Part shown: positions 1 to 9,923 of the stretch, in pieces
Layout of the letters: each line of letters starts with the position of its first letter
Position numbering within the stretch: position 1 is the stretch's first letter
DNA from: Drosophila persimilis
Taxonomy: Eukaryota; Arthropoda; Insecta; Diptera; Drosophilidae
Assembly (NCBI RefSeq): GCF_003286085.1
Contig: NW_020825353.1
Location: 1-64,000, forward strand
Direction of reading: 5' to 3'
DNA: 64,000 nt
The notes under the pieces: generated by a model
What the model saw: the letters and a program-made list of their open reading frames with translations, nothing else
Told to the model about the DNA's origin: nothing
Databases searched by the model: none
Program-made: the position numbers and the translations under genes

Positions 1-1866
1 CCTCGTCCTTCTGCCTGGCATACAGGAAAATCCCCATCCCGTCCGCCCCAAGACCGTTTTCATTTAGCGCTCTCTTTACCTTTTTACTATTTAATGCTTA
101 ATTTAAATACAAATCCGATCTGTTTGCTGACTCTTGCCGATAAGAGCGGGGAAATGATGGCCAAAGTTGGCAAACTTTTCCCCCACCCAAAAGGCAAAAT
201 CGTAGCAAGCCGAAGGCACAAAAAAAAAAGCAGAAAGAAAAAATCATTTGTGCCCGGGCCAATGGCAATTTAATTTGCTTTGGCTTAGAGCTGAGCAAAC
301 TTTTGCCTCACTTGAAACGGAAACGGTTGGCCTCAAGCATCTCTTAAAGATGTAGGTCCAAGGACCGGCACAGGGGTCCACGAGAAGGATTGATCCGATA
401 CGAGTTCTTAAAGCTGTTACCTCTTGCCATTCTTGCCATTCTTCCCATTGCTGCCCGTTAAGGCCTTAATCCATAACATATAAGCTTCCTCTTCCACTTA
501 GGGTCATCATCCTGCCAGCCAGGACTCCTCCACAGTCCCGCCATTCGCATTCTCTATTCATAGAATTTATGTCTCAACTTGCTAAGCCGTGTTTGTAGTA
601 GAATTTCCACTATCGCGCCTTAATTTTAAAGCCCTCGACACTAAATGCTCCACACACAAAATCCCCCTACCCCCCCCCTTTCCGTCGTCAGCTCCTCGCA
701 GATTTCGTGGAGAGTTTATGTTCGACATGCACTGCTACGGGCGCCATATGCGCGTTTATCAAAAAAGAAAATCCCCACTAGCTCTCGGCCCCACCTCCGC
801 TCGAATAAGTCCAGTATATATATGGGTTAGTTTTCCGTTTGCCATATAAATTTGTTTAAGACATATAGCAAGGATCAATAGCTCGGGATTTATTGTCTGC
901 CACATATAACTTTGTCTTGGGCTTTAAACTTCCAGACACACGGAAGTGCAGGGTGCCGGGTGCCGGGTGCCGGGTGCCGGGTGCCGTGTGCCGGAGAGGA
1001 GATTCCTAGATGGCAAGGTCGATGGGCGAAACTTTTTTACCTACTTTTGGCTGTCGCCGCTGCTGGGGTCTGGGGTCTGGGGCTTAGGCAGGGAGCCAAG
1101 CCCCACAAAAAAAGAAGAAAATTATGGCTAAAATGGCGACGTCGTCTGGGGCCTCCACTACGACATCGGCTTGCGGTCGTTTATATGTAAAATATTTGGT
1201 TTACTTTATGACTGCTTTGGGTATTACTCTTTACTTTCTTGCCAATGCCAATTCTCGCTCTATCGCCCTCTCTCTCTCTCTCTCTCTCACTCTGTCTCTC
1301 TTCCTTGTTCAAGTTTTTGGCAAGGCAGTAAAACCAAAAAAAAAAAAAAAGAGCAAAAGAAGGAGCCAAAATACCGAGTACGGTGCTAGGAATTATGCCA
1401 TAAAAGCCATGGTCGTAGTTCCAACTTTTGCCAAAATTCTTGGCTTGTCGTCGACATCATCCACCTTCTCCATTTCCTCATATTTCTCTCCCCCCTCCAG
1501 CCTCCTCCAGCCTCCTTCTCCCGTACGCTCCTCATGGTCGTCATCGTCGTTGTCGCCGTCTCCTAGTCTCAATGTTCAAGGGACCCATAAAATACTTTTT
1601 GAATCCAAAGCCGCGCGCCATTGTTGTTGTTGGTTTTTGTGGGTCCTTTGGTGCGGGGGAGAGAAAGACAGAGAGATTACCGCTGAGGGAGCTTTCCTCG
1701 TTGAACCAGAACAGGACCAACAAATGAGCCAGCTCACTGGGAGGCCTCTTTAAGTGCTCATTTTGGAGCTGTTGAACTTTTGCAAAAGGGGAGCAAAGTC
1801 CTGCCAGCTAAAGGTTTACCAAAAATTACAGATTGTCAAAAACATTCTATGATTCTGAAGCTATAC

Positions 1867-2280
1867 TCCTACTGAAAAGCAGACTTGATGTTCTGCTTGG
1901 TTCTTAATTATAAATTTATGGGTAAAACCTAAAATACAGTTTCCAAGGAGATTCTTCCCATATCGGGGTCACCAAATAACAAAGAACTTCCTACTGAAAA
2001 GCTCATTTGATGTTCTGCTTGGTTCTTACTGAGAAATTCATAGGTATAACCTAAAATAGAGTTCCTAAAGTGATTCTTCTTATGTCAGGGTCACCAAATA
2101 TCAAACAACTTCCTACTGAACAGAAAACTTGATGTTCTTCTTAGTTCTCGATTAGAAATTCGTAGGCATAACCTAAGGGGCGAAAATATAGCCTAAAGGA
2201 GAGTTTTTAAAGATATTTACCCATGTCGGGGTCACCAAATATCAAACAATTAATGTCCTGCTAGTTCTTCATTAGAAAGA
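1867..2280. repeat. 122-bp tandem repeat, about 3.4 diverged copies
   Basis: The phrase TCCTACTGAA recurs at 1867, 1989 and 2111, exactly 122 bases apart each time. Each copy also carries TTGATGTTCT, an AAACCTAAAATA-like or TAACCTAA block, and GGGGTCACCAAAT. A partial fourth copy follows about 2249. Copies differ by substitutions and small insertions, so the duplication is not recent. No coding potential is apparent. Confidence 0.85.
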
Positions 2281-4564
2281 ACGGACTCTACTGCGTGGAT
2301 CCCCTTGAAAATTGCCCTCTTTCCATGATTACAATCTCCATTCCTCCCGTCTCCGTCGCCGTCTCCGTCTCTGTCTCTCTTTTCTTTTGGCCAGCTCGTT
2401 CGGTGGTTAATAAACACAAATCAACTGCCAGTGAAACTCCGTTCAATTCGTGTACTCCGAAATCCAGATCCCCAGCTCAATTCAATTGGAGGGAAACTTT
2501 TGCCCGCGATTACCATTACTGCAAAATTGGAAGTAACATGTGTGGCGACGCGCAATTGCCAAGCGGCCCCCGGCGGCCACTCTGCAGCAGAGCACTCCAC
2601 TCCACTCCCCTCCACTCCCTTCCATTCCATTCCATTCCGATATATGCCCCACCTAAGCACCACCCATTCGGTGGCACCCATTCCATTCCGTCCACAATCC
2701 ATTGTTTCGTTTTCTATTTCACAGACGAGTGGATGTTGCCACAGCGACTTTCACTCTGGCACACAGCCTTCAGCCTTCAGCCTCACGTCGCGAAACGCTG
2801 GTTGGGTGTTGGGTGGTTGGGTGGTTGGGTGGTTGGGTGGATGCCCCAAATACCGCTTCCAATTTGGTGGAGTCTATGCGTGAGCTTGCATTTCTTTGTT
2901 TTGGTCTCTTTCTGATGGCAAATATTTGGTCTGCCTCGAGTTGAGCAGGAATAAAAAGTATCTACCAGATGCACAGACTCAAAGACTCGAAGTCGTAGCT
3001 AAAAACTGAAGCTGTAAACTGTGCAAATAGTGCAAATACGGGGGAGGATATCAACGGAAGAGCCGGAGGTTTCGTGGTACATGTCTCGAGCGGAAACTGT
3101 GCCAAAAGACGTATGGCACAAAGCAGGATAAATTTGCCAAGTTTATCATAGCCAGAGGATGGGGCGGGGGGGGGGAGTCGGAGATTGGAGAGTGGGGTGC
3201 CAGAGCTTTGGCTGTTGGCAAAACATGAGCCAAGGCATTGAGCATAAAATATTGTCGGCGATATTTTAACGCGCGCTCAAGCGAAATTGTCATATAAATA
3301 ACATCATGGGGAAGGGGTTGGGGGTCTCCTTTTGGGGGGTTTCGGGTTTAAGGTTCTTGGCGCTGCTCGTCCGTGGGAATATTGGCCGGGCTGCTTTGAA
3401 ATATTAAACATTTTTAGGGCACCGAAAGGCAAACAAGGCACAAGTTGAAGTTTATTGCTGACATTTGATGGCTGGCTGACTGGCTGACTGGCTGACTGGC
3501 GGTACACAAGTTGGGCAAAAGTTGCGAAATTGGAGCAGCGGCGGCTGCGAAACCTGGCAACCATTATCCACCAGCAAATTTTTATACATTCCTTCAATGC
3601 TATTTTTAAAAGCGCCAAACTTTTTGCCCCACAAATAGATAAAAGGAAGCTGCCACGAAAACGTTGCCATCCCTGCCGTCGCTTTTGGGCACAACTGTAC
3701 AGGCTCTGCCGCCCCCACCGCCCCTCTCAAAATGGGCTATAAAAGCCATTAAATCAAAAGAAACTTGCATTTATTTAGCAATTTCCACCAAACTGCAACC
3801 AGAAAAAGTTGTGGCAAAAAGTGTTTCTTGTTTTTGTTTTTTTTTGACTACAAAAAAGAAAAGCAACAATATAGATGGGTGTGAAAAGGGTTGTGGCAGA
3901 GGGGAGGGGACGGAAGTCATAGAAAAAGCCAAAGCCAAAGCAAAACCAAAACTGAAGGGAACCCAAAATCCAACACAAGACGGAACCGGAGTGCGCCCAC
4001 CAGACAGATATAATAAAAAGAGGTTTTCCACCACCCCCCCGCCACCCACACGGCTCTGCCAGTGTCCGTTGCGCCCCACCCTCTTGGTGTAACCAATTTT
4101 TGGGGCCATGGCCGCAAAGGCTGCACAGTCACAGTCACAGTCGCAGTCGCAGTCACAGTTCGAGCTCAACTGACAGCCAAACATTTATAACAATGGCTAA
4201 AAAGAGGGTCTAAAGGGGTTTGGGGGGGGGCGTGGTGCGGACTCGGACACGGACCCGGCCACGGATACGGACGGAACTAATAAATGAGTTTCAGCAACAG
4301 CAGCAAAACCAAATAAAAATGTCCCCCACTGCCCCCCTCCCCAAAAAAAAAGCGAAAATAAAATCTCGACGGGAGACTATAAAATATTTAGAGCATACTT
4401 TCGGTGGAGGGGGGAGGGACAGACAATATCCTGGCTGCAGGAGCGGCTAAAAGGTGGGGCACGGTGCAGTGTGTGGGTGACAATTTAAATAGCTGCAACT
4501 AAAAGGAAATAACCCAAATACCATTGAACGGTGTAATGGGAATAGTTAAAAACTGAATGAAAAG

Positions 4565-5138
4565 TGGCAGGAGGAGCGAGTGGGCGGGAGAAGAGAGAGG
4601 GCGGGAGGAGCGGGTGGGTGGGAGAAGCGAGTGGGCAGGAGAAGCGAGTGGCTGTAGAGGCGAGTGGGCAGGAGGAGCGAGTGGGTAGGAGGAGCGAGTG
4701 GGCGCGAGAAGAGAGAGGGCGGGAGAAGCGAGTGGCAGGTTCTCGTGCCCGAGAGGTAGGAGAAGCGACTAGCTGGAATGAGGAGCGAGTGAAGGAAAGA
4801 AGAATGACGAGTGCAGACAAAGAAGAAAGTTAGCGAGTGAGGCAGGCGATGGAAGCGAGTGAGGCAGGAGACGGAAGCGAGTGAGGCAGGCGATGGGAGC
4901 GAGTGAGGCAGGAGATGGAAGCGAGTGAGGCAGGAGATGGGAGCGAGTGAGGCAGGAGATGGGAGCGAGTGAGGCAGGAGATAGAAGCGAGTGAGGCAGG
5001 AGATGGGAGCGAGTGAGGCAGGAGATGGAAGCGAGTGAGGCAGGAGATGGGAGCGAGTGAGGCAGGAGATGGGAGCGAGTGAGGCAGGAGATAGAAGCGA
5101 GTGAGGAAGGAGATGGGAGCGAGTGAGGCAGGCGATGG
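4565..5138. repeat. 22-bp minisatellite (core 4832-5138) with degenerate flank
   Basis: From 4832 to 5138 about 14 copies of a 22-base unit, AGCGAGTGAGGCAGGAGATGGN, run head to tail with few substitutions (GGAG/GGCG, ATGGG/ATGGA/ATAGA). From 4565 to about 4760 a looser version with GCGAGTGGGCAGGAG phrases extends the array. The unit lacks stops on the minus strand, so long antisense ORFs of repeating Leu-Pro-His-Ser-Leu type appear; these are by-products of the repeat. Confidence 0.9.
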
Positions 5139-6471
5139 TAAGTGCCAAAGAAGCGAATTAGTGCAGGAAAACAAAGAATAATCCAGAGAATATTCGAATT
5201 TGTTTGAACTCTTGAGGGACTCGTAGGTACGAGTGTATCAAAAATAATAATCCAAATAAAGTACGAAATCGCGAATGTTGGGGCATAAAAGACCATCAAT
5301 CTTCATGGCAGATGTTCCGAATAGGTCCCAGGGTTTAGGGAATAAAACATGGCATAGAGGATACCATCTCAAGCCGAAGGCATACACTCGTACGAGTATA
5401 TGGCCCCCTCTGCCGAGGGGAGGCAACCAGCCACAGGTCGTGGGGCACACAGCTCAGCGAGAGGCAGGGGCAGGCCTGTGGCACTGCGTTGGCCATTTAA
5501 CAGGATTTTAGCAATTTAAATTTGATTTTTCTCCCCCGCCATCCAGCCATCCAGCCATCCAGCGATCGCTCCCTTCTCCGTGTGCATTCCAAGCAGCTGT
5601 GCTCCGGAAAAACTTCACAATTTTCTGTTTTTATTTCCCTGAAATTGTTGTCAGTTGTTTGTTCTCCGGGAAAAGTCAGTCGGTTGGCGGCGGTCCTCTC
5701 CTGCCGTTCCCTTCAACAAGTTGCTTTATGGCATATGCATGATAATGATGAGGAGTCCTGGCTCTGGCTCTGCTCCTGGGTCCTGGGACCCTCCTCGAAT
5801 GCCATTTTTTTCGTGTGTGTGTTCTTCATATGATGCTCCCGGGTGTTTATGTGTTATTTACATAATAAAAAGCGAGAGTTAAGAGAGATGAGCGGCATCC
5901 CACCACTCCACCAGCCCACCATCCCATCGCTGAAGTATGACCCACATCTATGATTATTTTCATAGCGCCTTGGGGGCCGGCGCCACGCCTACGCTGCGTA
6001 AAGTTTGAAAATACAACAACAACAAAAACAACAAAAAAGAGGAGCAAGAAAGGGGGGAAAGGGGGGAAAGCTGCCTTTGTGGAAAAAGCAAATTTTGCCT
6101 TTGTTTTATTTATTTTATGGCCCCCGTTTGGGGACCCAGTGCCGATATCCTTTCTCCTCCTTGAACTTCCCGCAGTTGCTGCTAAATTAAGTTTTGTTTG
6201 CCCCGTAGTCCCCAGGATCCGTCCCGGGATCCCAGCCTCCCAGCCTCCCAGCCACCCCGACCTCGGAGCTGATAAATGTCCCCAAAGCAAACAAAATGCA
6301 AGTTGTTTTTTAAGTTTCGGCCCCAAACTATGCTGCGGCATATCGTTTGGCCTTTTGGGGGGGCGGGCAGAGAGGGCTGGGGGACTTGGGGTTTTGACTT
6401 TGGGGACTTGTCAGTTGACACAAAGGGTTGGCCCGGTCTGGGGCCATTGTCGTCTGACACGTGTACGAGGG

Positions 6472-6474
<3 letters not shown>

Positions 6475-6512
<38 letters not shown>
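6475..6512. repeat. (TG)19 microsatellite
   Basis: Uninterrupted TG dinucleotides, 38 bases, just upstream of the caps coding exon. Likely polymorphic. Confidence 0.95.
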
Positions 6513-6516
<4 letters not shown>

Positions 6517-6834
6517 TGAGGGGTTGGAGGTCCTTCAAAGGAGGAGAGCCCGCAGAGAGCGGGTCAAAGGACGGCCTAATGTCAGAGCCGTGGCCATTTA
6601 AATTGTCTTCATTTGTTTACTGTCCAACAAAGCAGCAGCAGCAGAAAAAAAAGAAGCGGAAAAGCGCAAAATAATCCACAAAACTACCGATTAACTCCAG
6701 CGGCAGCCACAGCCACAGCCCCAGCCCCAGTCGCAGTCCCAGTCGAAGCCAAGCCAAAAGCATTTTCGAACTCTAATGGAAAATCAATTTAAAGCCCCCC
6801 CTTCCCCCCCCCTTCTCCATTTCTATCGTTGCAG

Positions 6835-7143
6835 GCGAATGTCGGAGTCTAGAAACGAAAGCCATTGGCAAACTTGGCCAAAGCGTATTTAGCCTGGAAT
6901 AAAAGCGGGCACAGCACAGCAGACGAGGAACCAGCAAAACCACCAATCACCAGAGCGATAGACAGACACAGACACAGAGACAGAGAGAGAGAGCAGAGCA
7001 GAGCAGACGGCCAGGAAGGAAGGAAGGGTAGGAAGGGTAGGAGGCAGACCCAAAGCCAGACCCAGACCCAGTCGAGGGAGGACTGAGAGACAGAGAGCCG
7101 TGTAATGAGCAGACGACGGTCGTCGTCGGCCAGGGCAATTACC
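6835..7143 (+). other. caps: caps 5'UTR part of the coding exon
   Basis: A pyrimidine-rich run and TCGTTGCAG end at 6834, a strong 3' splice site, so the exon probably begins at 6835. The leader is purine-rich (repeated CAGACACAGA and GGAAGGAAGG phrases), typical of fly 5'UTRs. It holds one short upstream ORF and an in-frame ATG at 7105 ahead of the preferred start at 7144. The transcription start lies further upstream and was not found. Confidence 0.6.
6839..6892 (+). promoter_or_regulatory. Upstream ORF in the caps leader (17 codons)
   Basis: An ATG lies five bases after the inferred splice acceptor and opens a 17-codon ORF (MSESRNESHWQTWPKRI) ending at TAG 6890-6892. It would be the first AUG of this exon on the mature mRNA. 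An upstream ORF of this size could lower translation of the receptor ORF; that is inference only. Confidence 0.45.
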
Positions 7144-8763
7144 ATGTCGCCATCACCACCGTTGTCGCTGCCAGTTGCGGGCCTGGGACTGGGCCTAAGC
7201 CTGGTCCTGGTCCTGGGGCTGCTCCTGGCCTTGCTGCAGCCAACAAATGGCCTGGCAAATTGTCCAAATGGCTGTGAATGCGATGACGACACCCTGATGG
7301 TCAACTGCGGCGAGGGGCGGCTGGACGTGCTGCCGATAGCCCTGAATCCGGCCATCCAGCGGCTGGTCATCAAGAACAACAAGCTGAAGACCATCGACTC
7401 GTCGATGCAGTTCTACGCTCAGCTGACATTCCTCGATCTGTCCTTCAACGACATGGTGACCATACCAGAGCGCTCGTTCGCCTACCACGCCAAGCTCCAG
7501 GAGCTGCATCTCAACCACAACAAGATCGGCCAGGTCTCCAACAAGACCTTCACGGGCCTCTCCACCATCAGTGTCCTCAATCTGCGGGGCAACCTCATCG
7601 CCGAGCTCGAGTTTCGCACGTTTTCGCCGATGGTGCGGCTGGAGGAGCTGAATCTCGGCCAGAACCGCATCAGCCACATCGATCCGCACGCCCTCGATGG
7701 CCTCGTTAATCTGCGGGTGCTCTATCTGGACGATAACACCCTCACGACCGTGCCCTCGCAGCTGACATTCCAGGGGCTGCCCAGCCTGGCGGAGCTCTAT
7801 CTGGGCACCAACTCCTTCATGACCATTCCCGGCGGCGCCTTCCAGGACCTCAAGGGTCTCACGCGCCTCGATCTGCGCGGCGCGGGACTCCACAACATCT
7901 CGGGGGAGGCCCTCAAGGGCCTGGAGGCGCTGCGCTACATGGATCTGTCGGACAATCGCCTGGCGGCCATACCGACGGCTGCCCTGCAGCGTCTGGGCCG
8001 TCTGGAGCAGCTCAGCATCGGCCAGAACGACTTCGAGGTGGTGGCCTCGGGCGCCTTCGCGGGACTCCGGGAGCTGCGGCAGCTGGAGCTGACGGGGGCC
8101 CAGCGACTGAGGCGCGTCGAGAGCGGGGCCTTCACGGCCAACACGAACCTGGAGCAACTGAATCTGTCCAGCAACAAGCAGCTGAGCGAGCTGCACGCCA
8201 ACGCCCTGGGCGGCCTGCCCCACCTCAGCTCGGTGATCCTGAAGGAGAACCAGCTGAGCACCCTGGCCGAGGGCCTCATCCCCTGGGCCGATCTGCAGAC
8301 GCTCGACCTCTCCGAGAACCCCTTCGTCTGCGACTGCCAGCTGATGTGGCTGCGGAACCTTCTGATCAGCAAGAACGCCAGCAGCCAGTACGCCCCGGTG
8401 GTGTGCGCCTACCCGGCCACCCTGCGCGACCTGCCCCTCGCCCAGCTCTCGGAGCCGCTGCTCGGCTGCACCCACGGGGCGGCCAACAAGCAGGCCATCA
8501 TCGGGATCTTGGTGGTGGCCTGCGCGGCCCTGATCACGACCCTGGCCCTGGTGCTGTACACCTGCCGTCGCCGCATCCGCGAGATGCTCAAGGGCCACTC
8601 GGCCCTGGGCCGCAAGGAGCGCGAATACCAGAAGACCTTCTCCGACGAGGAGTACATGACGCGGCCGCCGCCCGGCTGCGGCGGAGTGCATCCGGCGGCC
8701 GCCTATCCCTGCAGCCAGTCGCAGTATATGGGCAGCCGGCCGATACCAGTGACCGAGCTATAG
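7144..8763 (+). CDS. caps: Capricious-type LRR transmembrane receptor, 539 aa to first stop
   Basis: Cell-surface adhesion and recognition receptor of the capricious/tartan family, which guides motor axons, layer targeting and epithelial affinity boundaries in flies. From ATG 7144 (context ATTACCATG, better than the in-frame ATG 7105, which would add 13 residues) there is a hydrophobic signal peptide. A Cys-rich LRR N-cap (CPNGCECDD...VNC) follows, then about 14 leucine-rich repeats, an LRR C-cap (NPFVCDCQLMWL...C...GC), one membrane helix (about codons 451-473, ILVVACAALITTLALVLY) with an RRRIRE stop-transfer, and a cytoplasmic stub with RKEREYQKTF. The stub ends in VTEL, a class I PDZ-ligand pattern. 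Length (539) and the 14 repeats match what I recall of fly caps (about 540 aa); tartan is the main alternative. Single coding exon, very high G/C at third positions. The stop is TAG followed by CTAG, and the same frame stays open behind it. Confidence 0.88.
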   Translation: MSPSPPLSLPVAGLGLGLSLVLVLGLLLALLQPTNGLANCPNGCECDDDTLMVNCGEGRLDVLPIALNPAIQRLVIKNNKLKTIDSSMQFYAQLTFLDLSFNDMVTIPERSFAYHAKLQELHLNHNKIGQVSNKTFTGLSTISVLNLRGNLIAELEFRTFSPMVRLEELNLGQNRISHIDPHALDGLVNLRVLYLDDNTLTTVPSQLTFQGLPSLAELYLGTNSFMTIPGGAFQDLKGLTRLDLRGAGLHNISGEALKGLEALRYMDLSDNRLAAIPTAALQRLGRLEQLSIGQNDFEVVASGAFAGLRELRQLELTGAQRLRRVESGAFTANTNLEQLNLSSNKQLSELHANALGGLPHLSSVILKENQLSTLAEGLIPWADLQTLDLSENPFVCDCQLMWLRNLLISKNASSQYAPVVCAYPATLRDLPLAQLSEPLLGCTHGAANKQAIIGILVVACAALITTLALVLYTCRRRIREMLKGHSALGRKEREYQKTFSDEEYMTRPPPGCGGVHPAAAYPCSQSQYMGSRPIPVTEL

Positions 8764-9176
8764 CTAGAAGCTCCACCCCCACCTCAGATGCGGGGTAGGG
8801 GTGGCATCGCCTGCACCACCACCACCACCACCAGCAGCAGCAGCGGGAGCACAGCGGCAACGCTGCAGCAGCTGCAAGTGCCCAGCCCCGTCGATCATGC
8901 CGCCGCCGCCTCCTCGTTCGCCCAGCTCAGCCACATCCACTACATGACCAACAACCAGACGATCGCCAGCCCGATGCCGAACCCCCAGATGCACCACTCG
9001 CAGCAGGACATGCGCCTGCTGGCCAATGGCGGGGGCAAGACCCTGAACGCCGCCTCCCTGCCCCGCCACCGGATGCAGGAGAGCACCCTCTCGCACTACA
9101 GCCAGCCCCTAGCCCTTGCCAACGGCATACGCCTCACCCAGGACCACTTCAACCACAACCACAGTCACGGCCTCGG

Positions 9177-9209
<33 letters not shown>

Positions 9210-9594
9210 CGGCCACCCGCACAGCCTTGGCCACCCGCACAGCCACACCACCCACAATGGAGGGGGGGGCGCCAAGCCCTGCGATGCGATGGCCGAGCCG
9301 GGGTACATACACAACAATTCGCACTACTCTCTGCCCCTCGACCACGATCTGCCGCCCAGTCCCACGCCCACACCACCACCGCCGGCCCTGCCCCTGCGCA
9401 ATGGGGTGGGCATGGCCCTCATCCATGGCAACACAACCGGACGGCGATCCTTCAACAGCAACAGCAACAGCAACAACAACAACGTGGCCACTCTGTCGAA
9501 CAACAATCATCATGGAGGAGGCGGTGGAGGAGGCGGTGGAGGAGCAATCCTGGCATCCAGCAACAACAACGGCAGTCTGCGTCGCTATCACTGA
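8764..9594 (+). CDS. caps: caps in-frame readthrough extension 1 (276 codons)
   Basis: The reading frame of the receptor continues unbroken for 276 codons after TAG 8761-8763, to TGA 9592-9594. The product is a low-complexity cytoplasmic tail: a Thr/Ser run from CAC/AGC repeats (about 8813-8850), a conserved-looking central part (HHSQQDMRLLANGGG, SLPRHRMQEST), a His/Gly segment of 16 histidines (about 9145-9258), a Pro-rich PPSPTPTPPPP segment, an Asn/Ser run and a Gly run, ending in GSLRRYH. Codons largely end in G or C, as in the receptor. The first eight codons after the stop do not, and they resemble a pyrimidine tract. Translational readthrough is the simplest explanation, helped by the CTAG after the stop. 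As far as I recall, readthrough of caps has been proposed from comparative fly genomics; this should be verified. Alternatives are stop editing or a 39-base micro-intron. Confidence 0.78.
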
Positions 9595-9684
9595 TATACG
9601 GGGAAGACGTGCGGCACCCTGGGTCGCACCATCAAGCCGAAACCGAGTCAGGACATTGAGCTGTACCATTTCTACAAGGGCTAG
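9595..9684 (+). CDS. caps: caps second in-frame extension (29 codons) behind TGA
   Basis: After TGA 9592-9594 the same frame runs 29 sense codons to TAG 9682-9684. The peptide contains GTLGRTIKPKPSQDIELYHF and ends in YKG, which looks like an ordered basic-then-aromatic C-terminus rather than random translation. By my count 23 of 29 codons end in G or C, whereas the sequence after 9684 quickly turns AT-rich. I infer a second readthrough (or edited) stop, giving an 846-residue form from ATG 7144. A sequencing error or polymorphism creating the TGA is the main alternative. Confidence 0.6.
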   Translation, partial: YTGKTCGTLGRTIKPKPSQDIELYHFYKG

Positions 9685-9915
9685 AGGACAGGACACAGCC
9701 AGGACACAGCCTGGAAGAGGTCTCTGCGGCGGATTTCGGGACGATTTTTGTGTGTGTTATTCTACCTACGATCCTTGGATCCATTCTATGATCTAATTTA
9801 TCTAATTGTATATTCTTATGTTACGTGTATTCAGGCGCAAGCATTTTGTATAAATTAGGATTTAGTTGAGTGATTATTCGGGGCGGCAGTGGGAAAATCC
9901 CGTGGAAAATCCAGG

Positions 9916-9923
9916 TGTAAATA
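9916..9923 (+). promoter_or_regulatory. Pumilio response element UGUAAAUA (site 1)
   Basis: Exact match to the Pumilio consensus UGUANAUA in the inferred caps 3'UTR. Confidence 0.5.

Larger units (their letters stand above)
1..6834 (+). other. Non-coding region upstream of caps coding exon (probable intron)
   Basis: I see no credible coding exon here. The stretch contains A/T-rich and C/G-rich low-complexity DNA, a CT/GA tract near 1264-1290, a 122-bp tandem repeat, a 22-bp minisatellite and a TG microsatellite. It ends in a pyrimidine-rich tract and a TTGCAG acceptor at 6829-6834, so I infer that at least its right part is the intron preceding the caps coding exon. As far as I recall, fly caps has a distant 5' non-coding exon; that exon was not identified here. 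Confidence 0.55.

Noticed and set aside
4546-5299. Antisense ORFs of 114-200 codons (LPHSLPSPASL repeats)
   Set aside because: Translations of the 22-bp minisatellite.
7105-7143. Upstream in-frame ATG as the caps start
   Set aside because: Adds 13 basic/polar residues before the signal peptide and has a poorer start context than ATG 7144. Not excluded, but not preferred.
7195-8691. 498-codon ORF antisense to caps
   Set aside because: It mirrors the G/C-ending codons of the LRR gene; its composition (Gln/Glu/Leu-rich) is the complement of the leucine repeats. No family match or start context.
8346-8798. 150-codon ORF in another frame over the end of caps
   Set aside because: Overlaps the C-cap and membrane helix of caps in a different frame; a frame shadow, not a frameshift path into the extension, since the extension is already in the caps frame.
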